From NCBI GenBank assembly GCA_965116465.1, contig OZ220687.1, positions 2,666,001-2,730,000 of the forward strand: a stretch of 64,000 nt of DNA. The letters are read 5' to 3'. The notes under the pieces are model-generated. The model ran no database searches, had not been told where the DNA came from, and saw only the letters and a program-made list of their open reading frames with translations. Both the position numbers and the translations under genes were made by a program. This DNA is from VXNF01 sp965116465. Lineage in GTDB: Bacteria; Actinomycetota; Acidimicrobiia; Acidimicrobiales; CATQHL01. Shown here piece by piece: positions 17,219 to 28,300 of this stretch; the first letter of the stretch is position 1; the number at the start of each line of letters is the position of its first letter.

Positions 17219-18256
17219 ATGGGCGAGCCCGTGCGGACCGTCGGCGTCAGTGGCCTCTGGAAGATCTTCGGCCGCAAGCCCGATGAGGCCCTGGCGATGG
17301 CCCGGGAGGGCGTCGCCCGCCAGGAGATCCAGGACGAGACCGGCTGCCTGGTGGGCGTGCGGGACGTCAACTTCGAGGTCAACCAGGGCGAGACGTTCGT
17401 GGTCATGGGTCTGTCGGGATCGGGCAAATCCACCCTGGTGCGCTGCATGTCCCGGCTGGTGGAGCCCACCGAGGGCACAGTCGAGATCTGCGGTGCCGAC
17501 CTGACGGCGGCCGACGCCGCCGAGCTGCGCGAGCTGCGCCGCCACAAGATCGCCATGGTGTTCCAGCACTTCGCCCTGTTCCCGCACCGGCGGGTGGTCG
17601 ACAACGTCGCCTACGGGCTCGAGGTGCAGGGCGTGGAGCGCAACGAGCGCCAGGAGCGGGCGCGCGAGTTGCTGTCCACCGTCGGCCTGGACGGCTGGAG
17701 CGACCACTACCCCCAGCAGCTCAGCGGCGGCATGCAGCAGCGCGTGGGTCTGGCCCGGGCGCTCGCCGTGGATCCCGAGGTGCTGTTCTTCGACGAGCCC
17801 TTCTCGGCGCTCGACCCGCTCATCCGCCGGGACATGCAGGATGAGTTCCTCTCGCTGCAGGAGCGGTTGCAGCGCACGCTCATCTTCATCACCCACGACT
17901 TCGACGAGGCCCTGAAGCTGGCGGACCGCATCGCCATCATGCGTGACGGCGCGTTCGTGCAGCAGGGCACGGCGGCGGAGATACTCACCGAGCCCGCCAA
18001 CGACTACGTGCGGGCCTTCACCCAGGACGCGCCGATCGCCAAGGTGCTGCTGGCGTGCGCCCTGATGCGCCCGCTGGCCGAGGGCGCCCCGGAGGGCTCC
18101 TGGGAGCGGATCTCCACGCTGGCGCCGCTGGAGGAGGCGTTGCCGATGCTGCTGGCCTCACCGAACCCGCTGGTGGTGTGCGACGCCGGGGGGGAGCCGG
18201 TGGGTCTGCTGCACGGCGAGGACGTGGCCGAGGTGGTGGCAGGGACCAGCCGGTGA
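17219..18256 (+). CDS. Glycine betaine/proline-type ABC transporter ATP-binding protein (OpuAA/ProV)
   Basis: 345 residues. Walker A is GLSGSGKSTL near residue 64. The ProV/OpuAA-specific run MVFQHFALFPHRRV is followed by LSGGMQQRVGLARAL, Walker B LFFDEPFSALDPL and the switch His in FITHDFDEAL. A C-terminal CBS-like region follows residue 260; it is short and looks like one repeat rather than a full pair, so osmosensing by tandem CBS domains is doubtful. ATG 17219 follows GGGAGGCG and the GMC stop. It overlaps the permease gene by four bases. Confidence 0.92.
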   Translation: MGEPVRTVGVSGLWKIFGRKPDEALAMAREGVARQEIQDETGCLVGVRDVNFEVNQGETFVVMGLSGSGKSTLVRCMSRLVEPTEGTVEICGADLTAADAAELRELRRHKIAMVFQHFALFPHRRVVDNVAYGLEVQGVERNERQERARELLSTVGLDGWSDHYPQQLSGGMQQRVGLARALAVDPEVLFFDEPFSALDPLIRRDMQDEFLSLQERLQRTLIFITHDFDEALKLADRIAIMRDGAFVQQGTAAEILTEPANDYVRAFTQDAPIAKVLLACALMRPLAEGAPEGSWERISTLAPLEEALPMLLASPNPLVVCDAGGEPVGLLHGEDVAEVVAGTSR

Positions 18257-20217
18257 CGGCAATCGAGGCTCCGGGCGGGCCGGCCGGGCGGCTCGGGGGG
18301 CGCCTGAGGCTGCGTGACAGTGGCACCGGCCAGCTGTTCGGGGCGCTCGTCCTGGTGTTCGTCGGCGGCTACCTGGCCTCGTGGCTGCTGCCGGGCTTCG
18401 GTGTCTTCCCGGAGTCCTGGGACGTGGGCTTCGCCGATCCCATCGACCGGGCCAGGCGCTGGCTCATCAACAACCAGACCACCCACGGGCTCTACACGGT
18501 CTTCCTCAACCCCATCTCGGACGCCATCGACGCCGCGATCCGCTGGATCGAATCGGTTCTGGCATGGCTTCCCTGGTACGTCTACCCGGTGTTCACCGGA
18601 GTCGGCCTCTGGTGGGCCCGGAGCCGGATGGCCGGCGTTATGGGGTTCCTGGGCGTCTGGGCGATCGGCGTGCTGGAACTCTGGGAGGAGGGCCTGGCCA
18701 CGCTGGCGCTGATGGGCGTGGCGGTGATCATCTCGCTGGGCGTCGGGATCCCACTCGGCATCGCCGCCTGGCGCAGCGACCGCTTCGCCAAACTGCTGCG
18801 CCCCACGCTGGACGCCATGCAGACCATGCCCGGGTTCGTCTACCTCATCCCGTTCGTGCTGCTGTTCGGCATCGGCAGGGTGCCGTCGGTCATCTCGGTG
18901 TTCATCTTCGCCGTGCCGCCGGTCGTGCGCCTCACCGAGGTCGGCCTGCGCAACGTCGCACCGTCGATGGTCGAGGCCTCGGAGATGTTCGGTGCCACCG
19001 ACCGCCAGACGCTGCGGCTGGTGCGCCTGCCCCAGGCGCGCCCGGCGATCCTGGCAGGGGTGAACCAGACGATCATGCTGGCGATGAGCATGGTCGTGAT
19101 CGCCGCCTTCATCGGCGCCGGCGGCCTGGGCCAGGTGGTGCTCCGCTCGCTGAGTTCGCTCGACGTGGGCAGGGCCACCGAGGCGGGGGTGTCGATCGTG
19201 ATCATGGCGATCATCCTGGATCGCTTCTCCCAGGGCATCGCCACCGCCTCGCCGGGTCGCGATGCCCGCTGGATCCGTCCGATCTTCGGGGGCGCGGTGG
19301 CAGCGGCCATCGCCGGCGGCCTGCTCAACCACAGCGCCTTCCCCGAGGGCCTCAACTGGCAGTTCGCCGGATACATCGACGACGCCGTGGGCTGGATGCA
19401 GATCCACCTCTACGACATCGCCGACTCGGGTATCGGCACCGGGCCGTTCAGCGACTTCGTCACCCTCAACCTGGTGAGCCCGCTGCGCGAGCTGTTCTCC
19501 TCCGCGATCCCGTGGCCGGTGATGATCGGCATCGGGGTCGTGCTGGGACTGGCGGCGCGGGGCATCCGCCTGGGGATCGGCATCGGCGCGGCGCTGACGG
19601 TCATCGGCCTGCTGGGCACCTGGGAGAACGCCATGGACACCCTGGCGCAGGTGGTCGTGGCCGTGGTCGTGACGCTGATCATCGGCGTGCCGCTCGGCAT
19701 TCTGGCCGCGCAGCGCGACCGGTTCCAGACCGCGCTGAACCCGTTCCTGGACTTCCTGCAGACCATCCCCAGCTTCGTGCTGCTGGTGCCGGTGATCATG
19801 CTGTTCCACGTGGGGCGCATCCCGGGCATCATCGCCTCGATCCTGTACGCCCTGCCGGCGGCGGTGCACTACACCGATCTGGGACTGCGCCGGGTGCCTC
19901 ACGAGATCGGCGAGGCGGCCGACAGCTTCGGGTCCACCCGCCTGCAGCGGCTGCGCAAGGTGGATCTGCCGCTCGCCGCCCCCGAGCTGATGGTGGCCAT
20001 CAACCAGACGATCATGCTGGTGCTGTCGATGGTCGTGATCGCCGGCCTGGTCGGCGGCGGCGGCCTGGGCTTCGAGGCGGTCAAGGGCCTGCGACGCAGC
20101 GACAGCGTGGGCAGCGGCTTCGAGGCCGGCATCGCCATCGTGCTGCTGGCCGGGATTCTCGACCGGCTGACCCGCGCCCTGGCCGACCGCCTCCGCCCCC
20201 CGCCCGCCATCGCCTGA
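18253..20217 (+). CDS. Double-domain ABC permease, two ProW-like domains fused
   Basis: 654 residues, more than twice a usual OpuAB/ProW permease. Two complete BPD_transp_1 domains are visible. The first (about residues 145-340) has its EAA-type loop at EASEMFGATDRQTLRLVRLP and the second (about residues 460-640) at EAADSFGSTRLQRLRKVDLP. Each ends in a similar VNQTIMLAMSMV or INQTIMLVLSMV segment. The N-terminus adds extra membrane segments. GTG 18253 overlaps the ATPase stop (GTGA). One polypeptide can therefore supply both halves of the membrane pore. Substrate class is glycine betaine/choline-like from family and context. Confidence 0.9.
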   Translation: MTAIEAPGGPAGRLGGRLRLRDSGTGQLFGALVLVFVGGYLASWLLPGFGVFPESWDVGFADPIDRARRWLINNQTTHGLYTVFLNPISDAIDAAIRWIESVLAWLPWYVYPVFTGVGLWWARSRMAGVMGFLGVWAIGVLELWEEGLATLALMGVAVIISLGVGIPLGIAAWRSDRFAKLLRPTLDAMQTMPGFVYLIPFVLLFGIGRVPSVISVFIFAVPPVVRLTEVGLRNVAPSMVEASEMFGATDRQTLRLVRLPQARPAILAGVNQTIMLAMSMVVIAAFIGAGGLGQVVLRSLSSLDVGRATEAGVSIVIMAIILDRFSQGIATASPGRDARWIRPIFGGAVAAAIAGGLLNHSAFPEGLNWQFAGYIDDAVGWMQIHLYDIADSGIGTGPFSDFVTLNLVSPLRELFSSAIPWPVMIGIGVVLGLAARGIRLGIGIGAALTVIGLLGTWENAMDTLAQVVVAVVVTLIIGVPLGILAAQRDRFQTALNPFLDFLQTIPSFVLLVPVIMLFHVGRIPGIIASILYALPAAVHYTDLGLRRVPHEIGEAADSFGSTRLQRLRKVDLPLAAPELMVAINQTIMLVLSMVVIAGLVGGGGLGFEAVKGLRRSDSVGSGFEAGIAIVLLAGILDRLTRALADRLRPPPAIA

Positions 20218-20237
20218 GCCGCGCGTCCGGCGGCGGC

Positions 20238-20978
20238 TCAGACCTCGTAGCGACGGTCGACCTCGACGAGTTCCACCGGGGCGCCGAACGCTTCGGTGGC
20301 TTCCCGCCCGAAGGCCGGAGCGTCGGATCCCGGCGCAAGGTGGGTGAGCAGGAGCCGCTTCACGCCGGCCTCGGCGGCCATGGCCCCGGCTTGCAGGGCG
20401 CTCAGGTGCGGGGACGGCGGGACGAGGTCCTGGTGCAGGTAGGTCGCCTCGCAGAGGCCCACATCGATCCCCTGGCCGAGGCTGGCGAACGACCAGCCCT
20501 CGCCCGTGTCGGCGGAGAAGGCGAAAGAGCGCCCGCCGCTGTCCACCCGGGGGGCGAGGGTCTCCACGGGATGGTCGGTGCGGGAGAACCGCCACTGCTG
20601 GTCGCCGATGGTGGCGCCGTCACCGTCGCTGATGACGCGCCAGTCGATCGTGGGAGCCAGGTCGTGGGCTCCGGCGAGGGCCTGCGCCAGCGCCCGAGTC
20701 CCGGCGGTGCCGTAGACGGGCATCGGCGCCCGGTCGAGGAAGTAGCGGCAGGCGATGTAGGCCATCGCCAGGTCGAGCCAGTGATCCGGGTGCTCGTGGG
20801 TGACGACGATGGCGTCGATCTCGGTGAGGCCGTGGTGTCGCTGCAGGTTCGCCAGGGTGCCGGGTCCCGCGTCCAGCCAGACCCGCGTCGTACCCGACTC
20901 CACCAGGTAGCCCGTGCACGCCAGGCCGGGTCCGCTGTACGAACCCGAGCAGCCGAGCACGGTGATGCTCAGCCCCAT
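20238..20978 (-). CDS. MBL-fold metallo-hydrolase (RNase Z-like)
   Basis: 246 residues. It starts with SITVLGCSGSYSGPG and has the metal-binding motif VVTHEHPDHWLD (HxHxDH) near residue 60. Further ligands lie at SADTGEG and LLLTHLAPG. This arrangement fits the RNase Z/cyclic-phosphodiesterase branch of the metallo-beta-lactamase fold. Actinobacterial genomes carry such a protein of uncertain role next to murI or rph, but those neighbours are not present here. It converges with the permease gene (20 bases apart). Start at ATG 20978. Confidence 0.87.
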   Translation of the reverse strand: MGLSITVLGCSGSYSGPGLACTGYLVESGTTRVWLDAGPGTLANLQRHHGLTEIDAIVVTHEHPDHWLDLAMAYIACRYFLDRAPMPVYGTAGTRALAQALAGAHDLAPTIDWRVISDGDGATIGDQQWRFSRTDHPVETLAPRVDSGGRSFAFSADTGEGWSFASLGQGIDVGLCEATYLHQDLVPPSPHLSALQAGAMAAEAGVKRLLLTHLAPGSDAPAFGREATEAFGAPVELVEVDRRYEV

Positions 20979-21225
20979 GAACCCGCCCTCGCGGTCACGG
21001 GGTGGCGGTACTGGATTTCCACAGGCCGGTCACGGTATCGGGATCGCGGCCTTGGGCATCCCGTTCCGGACCGATGTCACGTCCCCGTACCACCCGACCG
21101 CTTGCAGGCAGCGCTGCGCCGCGGACTCGCCGGCGGCGATCGGCACGCCCACGCCTGAGTTGGCTGCGCCGGCCCTGCCCGGAACCGTCGAGTCCCGGCA
21201 CCCCGGAGAATCGGTGGCTGAAGCT

Positions 21226-22137
21226 CTAGGCGCCGGAGAGCGAGTCGAGGAACTCCCGCAGCATCGCGGCACATTCGGCGGGCTTCTCCAGTTGCAGGAA
21301 ATGGGTTGCGTCGGGCAGGAAGTCGTAGTCGACGCTCAGGATGTCGCTGAGATCGAGTGTCGGTAGGTACGAGTAGGGGATGGTCGGATCTGCGCCGATC
21401 ACCTTCACGGGGCACCTGATCTCCCCGAACTCCACCGACACGGCGTAGACGTTGGCGTAGTCGACGATCTGCGCCTCGTACTCCCGCGGGCAACGCAACT
21501 CGTATCCGTCCCCTTCGAGGTCCTCACGGAGTGTCGTCGCCGCCAGCAGTTCGGCTATCCCCGGAACGGCACCGCGGAACGCCGGCATGAACTGCACGAG
21601 GTCGATCAGAGTCTGGCTGGTGGCGAACCGTGGCGAGCGGCGTCGTGTCAGCGCCGAGATCTGCTTGGCGGCCGTCTCGAATTCCTGGTGGCCCTTCCCC
21701 GGCTGGCAGAGCGGCGGGTCGAACAGCACGAGCGCCGAGTACCCGCTGCCTTTCGCCGGAGAGAGCAGAGCCGCGAGAGCCGAGACCGAATGGAAGACTC
21801 CGGCCGTCGGCTTCTCCCCGAAGCAGTCGCCGATCATCTCCAGGATGCTGTCGAGATCACGCGCGAACGTCGGCACCGTGTGGTCCCGCAGATCGCCCAC
21901 GCTGTTCCAACCATGGTTCCTGAGGTCGTGGACGATGATGTCGAAGTCGTCGGCCAGGAGTGACCAGAACGGGTAGTAGAGATCGATCGCAAGCCCGTTG
22001 CCATGACTCAGCACCAGCCTGCTCCCGCCCGGGTTGCCGTGGCGGCGGATGGTGATGACCGTGCCGTCGGACATGGGGGCCTCGACGGTCTCGAGCGGCT
22101 CGGGAACGGCCCATGGGGTTGAGGAGTAGTCGGTCAC
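21226..22137 (-). CDS. Alpha/beta-hydrolase
   Basis: 303 residues with an alpha/beta-hydrolase core. The oxyanion-hole strand is LVLSHGNGLAIDLYYP, and the nucleophile elbow near residue 110 reads GVFHSVSALAAL, so the Ser lies in HSVSA rather than the common GxSxG. The acid is probably in VIGADPTIPYSY and the His in LPDATHFLQLEKP. It is divergent from the PKS gene with a 174-base shared promoter region. The PKS protein has no thioesterase, so this hydrolase is a candidate for release or editing; that is inference from position only. Confidence 0.85.
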   Translation of the reverse strand: MTDYSSTPWAVPEPLETVEAPMSDGTVITIRRHGNPGGSRLVLSHGNGLAIDLYYPFWSLLADDFDIIVHDLRNHGWNSVGDLRDHTVPTFARDLDSILEMIGDCFGEKPTAGVFHSVSALAALLSPAKGSGYSALVLFDPPLCQPGKGHQEFETAAKQISALTRRRSPRFATSQTLIDLVQFMPAFRGAVPGIAELLAATTLREDLEGDGYELRCPREYEAQIVDYANVYAVSVEFGEIRCPVKVIGADPTIPYSYLPTLDLSDILSVDYDFLPDATHFLQLEKPAECAAMLREFLDSLSGA

Positions 22138-22311
22138 CTGTCCGGTCCTTCTGCGCAGTTCTTCGTCGAGCGGTAGCCATCCGCTCGCCTGGGGCGACTG
22201 GAGCGGAAGGCTACCGTGTGCTGTGCTCGCGGCGAGCAGCCGGAGCGCGAGCGACCTGGCCGTAGGATGAGCGCACGTGTTGCGGGCCGAGGCTCATGCA
22301 GGGACATCGAG

Positions 22312-25300
22312 ATGAATGATTCGGTCGGTTCCGGCGCGGATGCGCAGCGCCCAGTCGCTGAGCCCGCGGCTCGGAGCCGCCAAGAGCACCCCTCCGAGCA
22401 GCCGATCGCGATCGTCGGCATGGCCTGCAGGTTCCCCGGAGCGGAGAGCCTCGAGGCGTTCTGGCGCCTGCTGGAGTCTGGGGGGAACGCCGTCACCGAG
22501 GGTGTCCCGGGTTCCGGTGTGGGTCGGGTCGGGGAGCTGTTCGGCGACGGCGTCGAGAGTGAGGCCTGCCGCTTCGGTGCCTTCGTGGACGGGATCGACC
22601 AATTCGACGCGCCGTTCTTCCGGATCTCGCCGATCGAGGCACAACTGCTCGATCCTCAGCAGCGACTGATGCTGGAGACCGCTTGGCGCGCCCTGGAGGA
22701 CGCGGGGATGGATCCGGATCGCCTGGCGGGCACCCGCACCGGCGTCTACGCCGGCATCAGCAACAACGAGTACCGCGGGCTCGTCGCTGAGGCCATCGAG
22801 ACCTCCGAGCCGGCCGCCAGCCTCTACTCGGTCACCGGCACGTCGTTCAACACGGCCATCGGGCGGGTCGCCTACGCGCTCGGCCTGCAGGGCCCCGCGA
22901 TCGCCCTGGACACAGCCTGCTCGTCGTCGCTCGTGGCGGTGCATCAGGCGGTGGTCGGTCTGCAACGAGGTGAGGCGGACCTGGCGCTGGCCGGAGGGGT
23001 GCACGCCATCCTCTCGGGGCGGCTGTTCGAGATGCGCGCCATCGCCGGGATGCTGTCGCCCAACGGCCGCTGCGCCACGTTCGACGCGGCCGCCGACGGC
23101 TACGTCCGGGGCGAGGGTTGCGGGATCCTGGTCCTCAAGCGGCTGGACGAGGCCGAGTCCGATGGCGACCGGATCTGGGGCGTGATCAAGGGTTCGGCGC
23201 TGAACCAGGACGGGGCGAGCGCCGGGCTCACCGTGCCGAACGGAGAGGCGCAGGAGCTCGTCATCGCCGAGGCGCTGCGCCGAGCGGCCGTCACAGCGGC
23301 ACAGGTCGACTACCTGGAGGCCCACGGCACGGGCACGCCGGTGGGTGACCCCATCGAGTTGCGGGCGGTTGCGAACGCCTTCGGGCCGGGTCGTGCGCCC
23401 GAGCGGCCGCTGCTGATCGGCTCGGTGAAGACGAACATGGGGCATCTGGAGGCGGCGGCGGGGGTCGCCGGAATCATCAAGGTGGCCCTGGCGATGCACT
23501 GGGGAGTGATCCCGCGGCATCGCAACTTCGAGACGCCCTCTCCGGAGATCGACTGGGAAACGCTGCCGGTACGGGTGACCTCGGAGGCGACGGCGTGGCC
23601 GCGTACCGGTGAGCGGCCGCCCCTGGCGGGTGTCAGCGGGTTCGGCTGGTCGGGGACGAACGCCCACGTGGTGGTGGAGGGCTACGGCGTGCCTGCCGGC
23701 GCGAACGGCTGCGGCTGGCCATCCGGCTCGCCGCGATCGGTCGAGGTGGCGGTGACGGAGGGAGTCGGCGACCCGCCGGTCCCCGACGGCCGTGCCGCGC
23801 GGGCCGAACGTCTCCTGCCCCTGTCCGCGCGGAGCCCCCAGGTTCTGCGGGATCTCGCCAAGTGCTACGTGGCGTGGTTGGACGATCATGCCGGAGCCCT
23901 GGAGTCGGAGGATTCGGTCGATGTCGAGTTGCTGGCCGACATGGCCTGGACGGCGGGTGTCGGCCGCAGCCACCTGCCCTATCGCGCCGGGGTGAGGTTC
24001 AGCGACGATACGTCGCTCCGCTCGGCTCTCGAGGCGCTCGCAGCGTCGCAGATCGACGAGGGTGTGGCGGGGGAGACGGCTCTCGGGGCGGGGCGCAAGC
24101 TGGCATTCGTCTACACCGGCCAGGCCAGCCAGTGGGTCGGCATGGGCGAGGCGTTGTACCGCTGCGAGCCCGTCGTGCGTGCGGTCCTGGACCGCTGCGA
24201 CACCGAGATGCGGGAGCGGCGCGGCGTCTCGTTGCTCGATGTGATGTTCGGGCGCTCGGCGGCGGGAGACCTGGACGATCCCGCCTGGACGCAGCCGGCG
24301 ATCTACGCGCTGGAGTGCGCGTTGACGGCGCTGTGGGCGAGCCTGGGGGTCCGCCCCGACGTGGTCCTGGGACACAGCCTCGGCGAGATCGCCGCAGCCC
24401 GGGCCGCCGGTGTCTTCACCCTCGGCGACGGGCTCCGCTTCGCGGCGGCGCGCGGTGAGCTCATGGGCGCGTTGGGGTCCGACGGTGCGATGGGCGCGGT
24501 GTACGCGCCCGCCGGACGTGTGGCGGCCGCGGTGGCGGAGCAGAACGCGGCGAGCGGCAGCTCGGGCGTCAGCATCGCCGCCGACAACGGCGCCCAGCAG
24601 GTCATCAGCGGCCCCGCCGGCGCGGTCCGCGTCCTCGTGGACCGCTTCGAGTCCGAGGGGCTCTGGGCCACCCTGCTGCCGCCGTGCCCCGCCTACCACA
24701 GCGCCCTCGTGGAGCCGGCGCTGGACGACCTGGAGGCGGTCGTGGCCTCCCTCGCCACCGCGCCACCGTCGTGTGGGCTGGTGAGCAGCATGACGAGCCG
24801 CCTGGTGGATCTCGACATGCCGTTGGACGGTTCCTACTGGCGCCGCCAGGCGCGGGCGCCGGTGGCGTTCCGCGACTCGGTCGAGACCCTGGCCGATCAC
24901 GGCGTCGATGTCGTGGTGGAGGTCGGCCCGCACGCCGTGCTGGGGCCGATGGTTCTCATGTGCTGGCCGGATTCAGCGTCAACCCAGCCGCTCTCAGTGG
25001 CGAGCCTCCAGAGACCGCCCAGCGGGAAGCCGGCTGACCCTGCGGCGGGCAGCGGCTTCGTCGAGGCCGTCGCGCGTCTCTACGAGGCTGGAGCGACGCC
25101 GGCCTTCGAGGGCCTGTTCGCCGGTGAGTCCCGGCGCCGCATCGCCCTGCCGGGCTACCCCTTCGAGCACCGCCGCCACTGGGTGGACCGAGCGCGCCGG
25201 CGCCGCTCCGCCGGCGACCACCCCCTGCTGGGGACTCGACACGAGTCCCCGCGTGGCGAGACCTCCTTCGCCGGCGAGATCGCCGTCTCGGATCCGGCCT

Positions 25301-28300
25301 GGCTGGACGACCACCGGGTGTTCGGCCGCGTGCTGGCACCGGGCTCCCTCTTCGGTGCCATGGCGGCCTCGGCCGTCTGGCCCGAAGGCGGCGGGTCGAT
25401 CGTCGTGGAGGACCTTCAGCTGCGCAGCCCGCTGGTTCTCCTCGACGGGGAGCGGGAGGACGATCCGCTGCAGCCCGCCAGGGATCTCCAACTCCTGCTG
25501 GAGGACGCCGGAGGCGCGTCGCGGCGCCACTTCGAAGTCTTCAGCAGGGCGCCGGGCGAGGAGGGCTGGACGCTCCACGCAGAGGGCCGGGCGGGCGTCG
25601 ATGCGGCTCCGCCCGAGCGCGCCCGGATCGACCCTCAGGCGCTCACCGCCGGTCTCAGGGCGGAGGATGTCTCCGCCTTCTACCGCTCCAAGGCGGACGA
25701 GGGCGTCCACCTCGGTCCGCGGTTCCGCACGCTGCGGGCGTTGTGGTCCGGCGACGGCGAGGCCGCCGGCGAGGTCATGCTGCCGGAGTCGGTGGACCGT
25801 CGCGCCGCGGAGGTGCATCCGGTTCTCCTCGACGGCTGCCTCCAGGTGGTGGCCACGGCCCGCAAGCGGTCCGGCCTCGAGGACGACGGGGCCTACCTGG
25901 TGTTCGGCTGCGACCGCTTCTGGCTGGCCGAGGCGATGCCGGAGCGGGTGTTCTGCCACGCCCGTCTCCGGCCACCCAGCGAAGCGGCGACCTCGGGCGA
26001 CGGACCGCTGGAGGTCATCAGCGGAGATCTGAGGATCTACAACTCCGACGGCGTCGAGATCGGCGGTCTCAGCGGCTACACGGTCAAGCGGGCGACGCGT
26101 GCGGCGCTGCTCTCAGCGGCCGAGGGGGTGAAGGACCTCCTGTATGAGGTCGTCTGGCGGGATCGCGACCTGGCACCGGCGATGCCCCCTGCGGACTTCC
26201 TCCCCGGCCCCGCAGACGTGGCGGCCGCCGCGGATCCGTTCTCGGCGTACCTGGCGACCGAAGGCGTGGACGCCGCCGGGCGGGCCGCGCTGCTCGGGGA
26301 CCTGGAGCGGCTGGCGCGGTCGTACGCGCTGGAGACCCTCGAGGGGATGGGCTGGGAGCGGCGAGCGGGCGAGACGCTGGATCCCGAACCGCTGCGGCGG
26401 CGGCTCGGCGTGGCGGACGAGCATCGCAAGCTGTTCAGGAGGATGTTCGAACTGCTGGCCGCCGCGGGCGTGGTGGAGAACGAGGGCGACGGCTTCCGGG
26501 TGGTGATCGGTGCGGGGGATCCACTCCCCAGCGGGTTGCCGGCCGATCCCGAGCAGTTCGCGGATTGGATGGCCGCCCAGTACCCGCACGGCTCGAACGA
26601 GATCGGGCTGTTCCGGCGCTCGGCGGGCGCACTCGCCGACGTGCTGGTGGGGCGCGCCGATCCGCTGACCCTGCTGTTCAGCAGCGGAGAGCCCACCGCC
26701 GCCGACCTGTACCGCAAGGCGCCGGTGGCCCGTGCCGCCAACCGGATGCTCCGCGACGCCATGGCGAGCCTCCTCGGCACGCTTCCCGCCGAGCGGCGGC
26801 TGCGCGTGCTGGAGGTCGGGGCCGGCACGGGGTCGGCGACCGCCGCCATCCTGCCCGAGCTTCCCGAGGGCCGGTTCGACTACGTCTACACCGACATCTC
26901 GGCGGGCTTCTTCGCCGAGGCCGAGGCGCAGTTCGGCGGAGCCGAGGCGGGGATCGACTACCAGGTGCTGGACATCGAATTGGATCCGGTCACCCAGGGT
27001 TTCGACCCTCACGGCTACGACCTCGTGATCGCCTCCAACGTGTTGCACGCCACGCGCTACCTGCCCGAGACCCTGGCGCACTGCCGGGAGGTGCTGGCGC
27101 CGTCGGGCCAGTTGGTGGCGCTCGAGAACCTGCGCGGGCAGGGCTGGCTGGACCTCACGTTCGGCCAGCTCGACGGCTGGTGGCGGTTCGCCGACGACTA
27201 CCGCCCGCATCACGCCCTGGCCGGCCCGGCGGTATGGCGCCGGGCGCTCGCCGACGCCGGCTTCGAGGGGGCCGAGGTGCTGGGTCTGGAGACCTCCGAT
27301 GCGACGGCGACGCCCGACCGCGGCGTCATCATCGCCGCCGGTCCAGCCGAGGTGACCGAGACCGCCGGGCTCTGGGTGCTGGCGGCGGATCGCGACGGTG
27401 TGGCGGAGGGCCTGGCGGCCGAGCTGGCGGCCCGCAACCAGACCGTCGTCCTGGCCGGCCCCGAGCCGGGGGCCGACGGCGCCGCGGCGGCGGGAACGCC
27501 CGGCGTCACCCGGCTACGGGTCGAACCCGAGCGGCGCGACTCGTGGCGGGCACTGCTGGAGGGGCTCCCCGGCGACGTTCCGCTCCGCGGCGTCGTGCAC
27601 CTCATGGGGACCGACGGCCACGGCCCCGGCGCCACCACGGACGAACTGGCCGGTGACACCCGGCATGCCGCCGCGAGTGCGCTGGCGCTGCTGCAGGGCC
27701 TCGCCGACGTCGACGCCACACCCGCCGGGGGCGTGTGGTTCGTGACCCGGGGCGCCCAGGTGCTGGAGAAGGAGCGGGCGGGCGAACTCGCCGGCGCCAC
27801 GCTCTGGGGCGTCGGCAAGGTGGTGGCGCGGGAGGCGGCGCACCTGCAGCCCAGGATGATCGACCTGGATCCCGCCGCGGAGCCGCCCGTCTCGGAGTTG
27901 GCGGGCGAGCTGCTGCACCCCGACGCCGAGACGCACGTGGCGTACCGGCTGGGGCGCCGCCAGGCGGCCCGGCTGGTACGGGCCGGCACCGAGCCCGGGC
28001 GGCTGATCCTGCCCGAGGAGTCCGGCTGGCTGCTGGAGCCCGACGAGGGCGGCGCGCTGGAGAACCTGCAGGTCGTGCGCCTGCCCGAGCGGTCCCTGCA
28101 GGCCAACGAGGTGCGGGTGGCGATCGAGGCGACCGGGTTGAACTTCTGGGACATGTTCCGCGCCCTCGCCGTGATCGACGAGGGGCTGTTGGGCGGCGAG
28201 TTCTGCGGCCGGGTGCTCGAGGTCGGCCCGGAGGTGTCCACCGTCTCGGTCGGTGACCTGGTCGTGGGTCTGGCTTTCGGCACGTTCGCCTCGGAAGTGA

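Noticed and set aside
20979..21225. Minus-strand open frame of about 60 codons ending PKAAIPIP between the two hydrolase genes
   Set aside because: It could be a gene tail, but I recognise no family and there is no start with a ribosome-binding site. Left as unassigned intergenic sequence.
22216..22311. Upstream extension of the PKS to 22216
   Set aside because: The added residues are not PKS-like. ATG 22312 gives the normal short leader before the KS.
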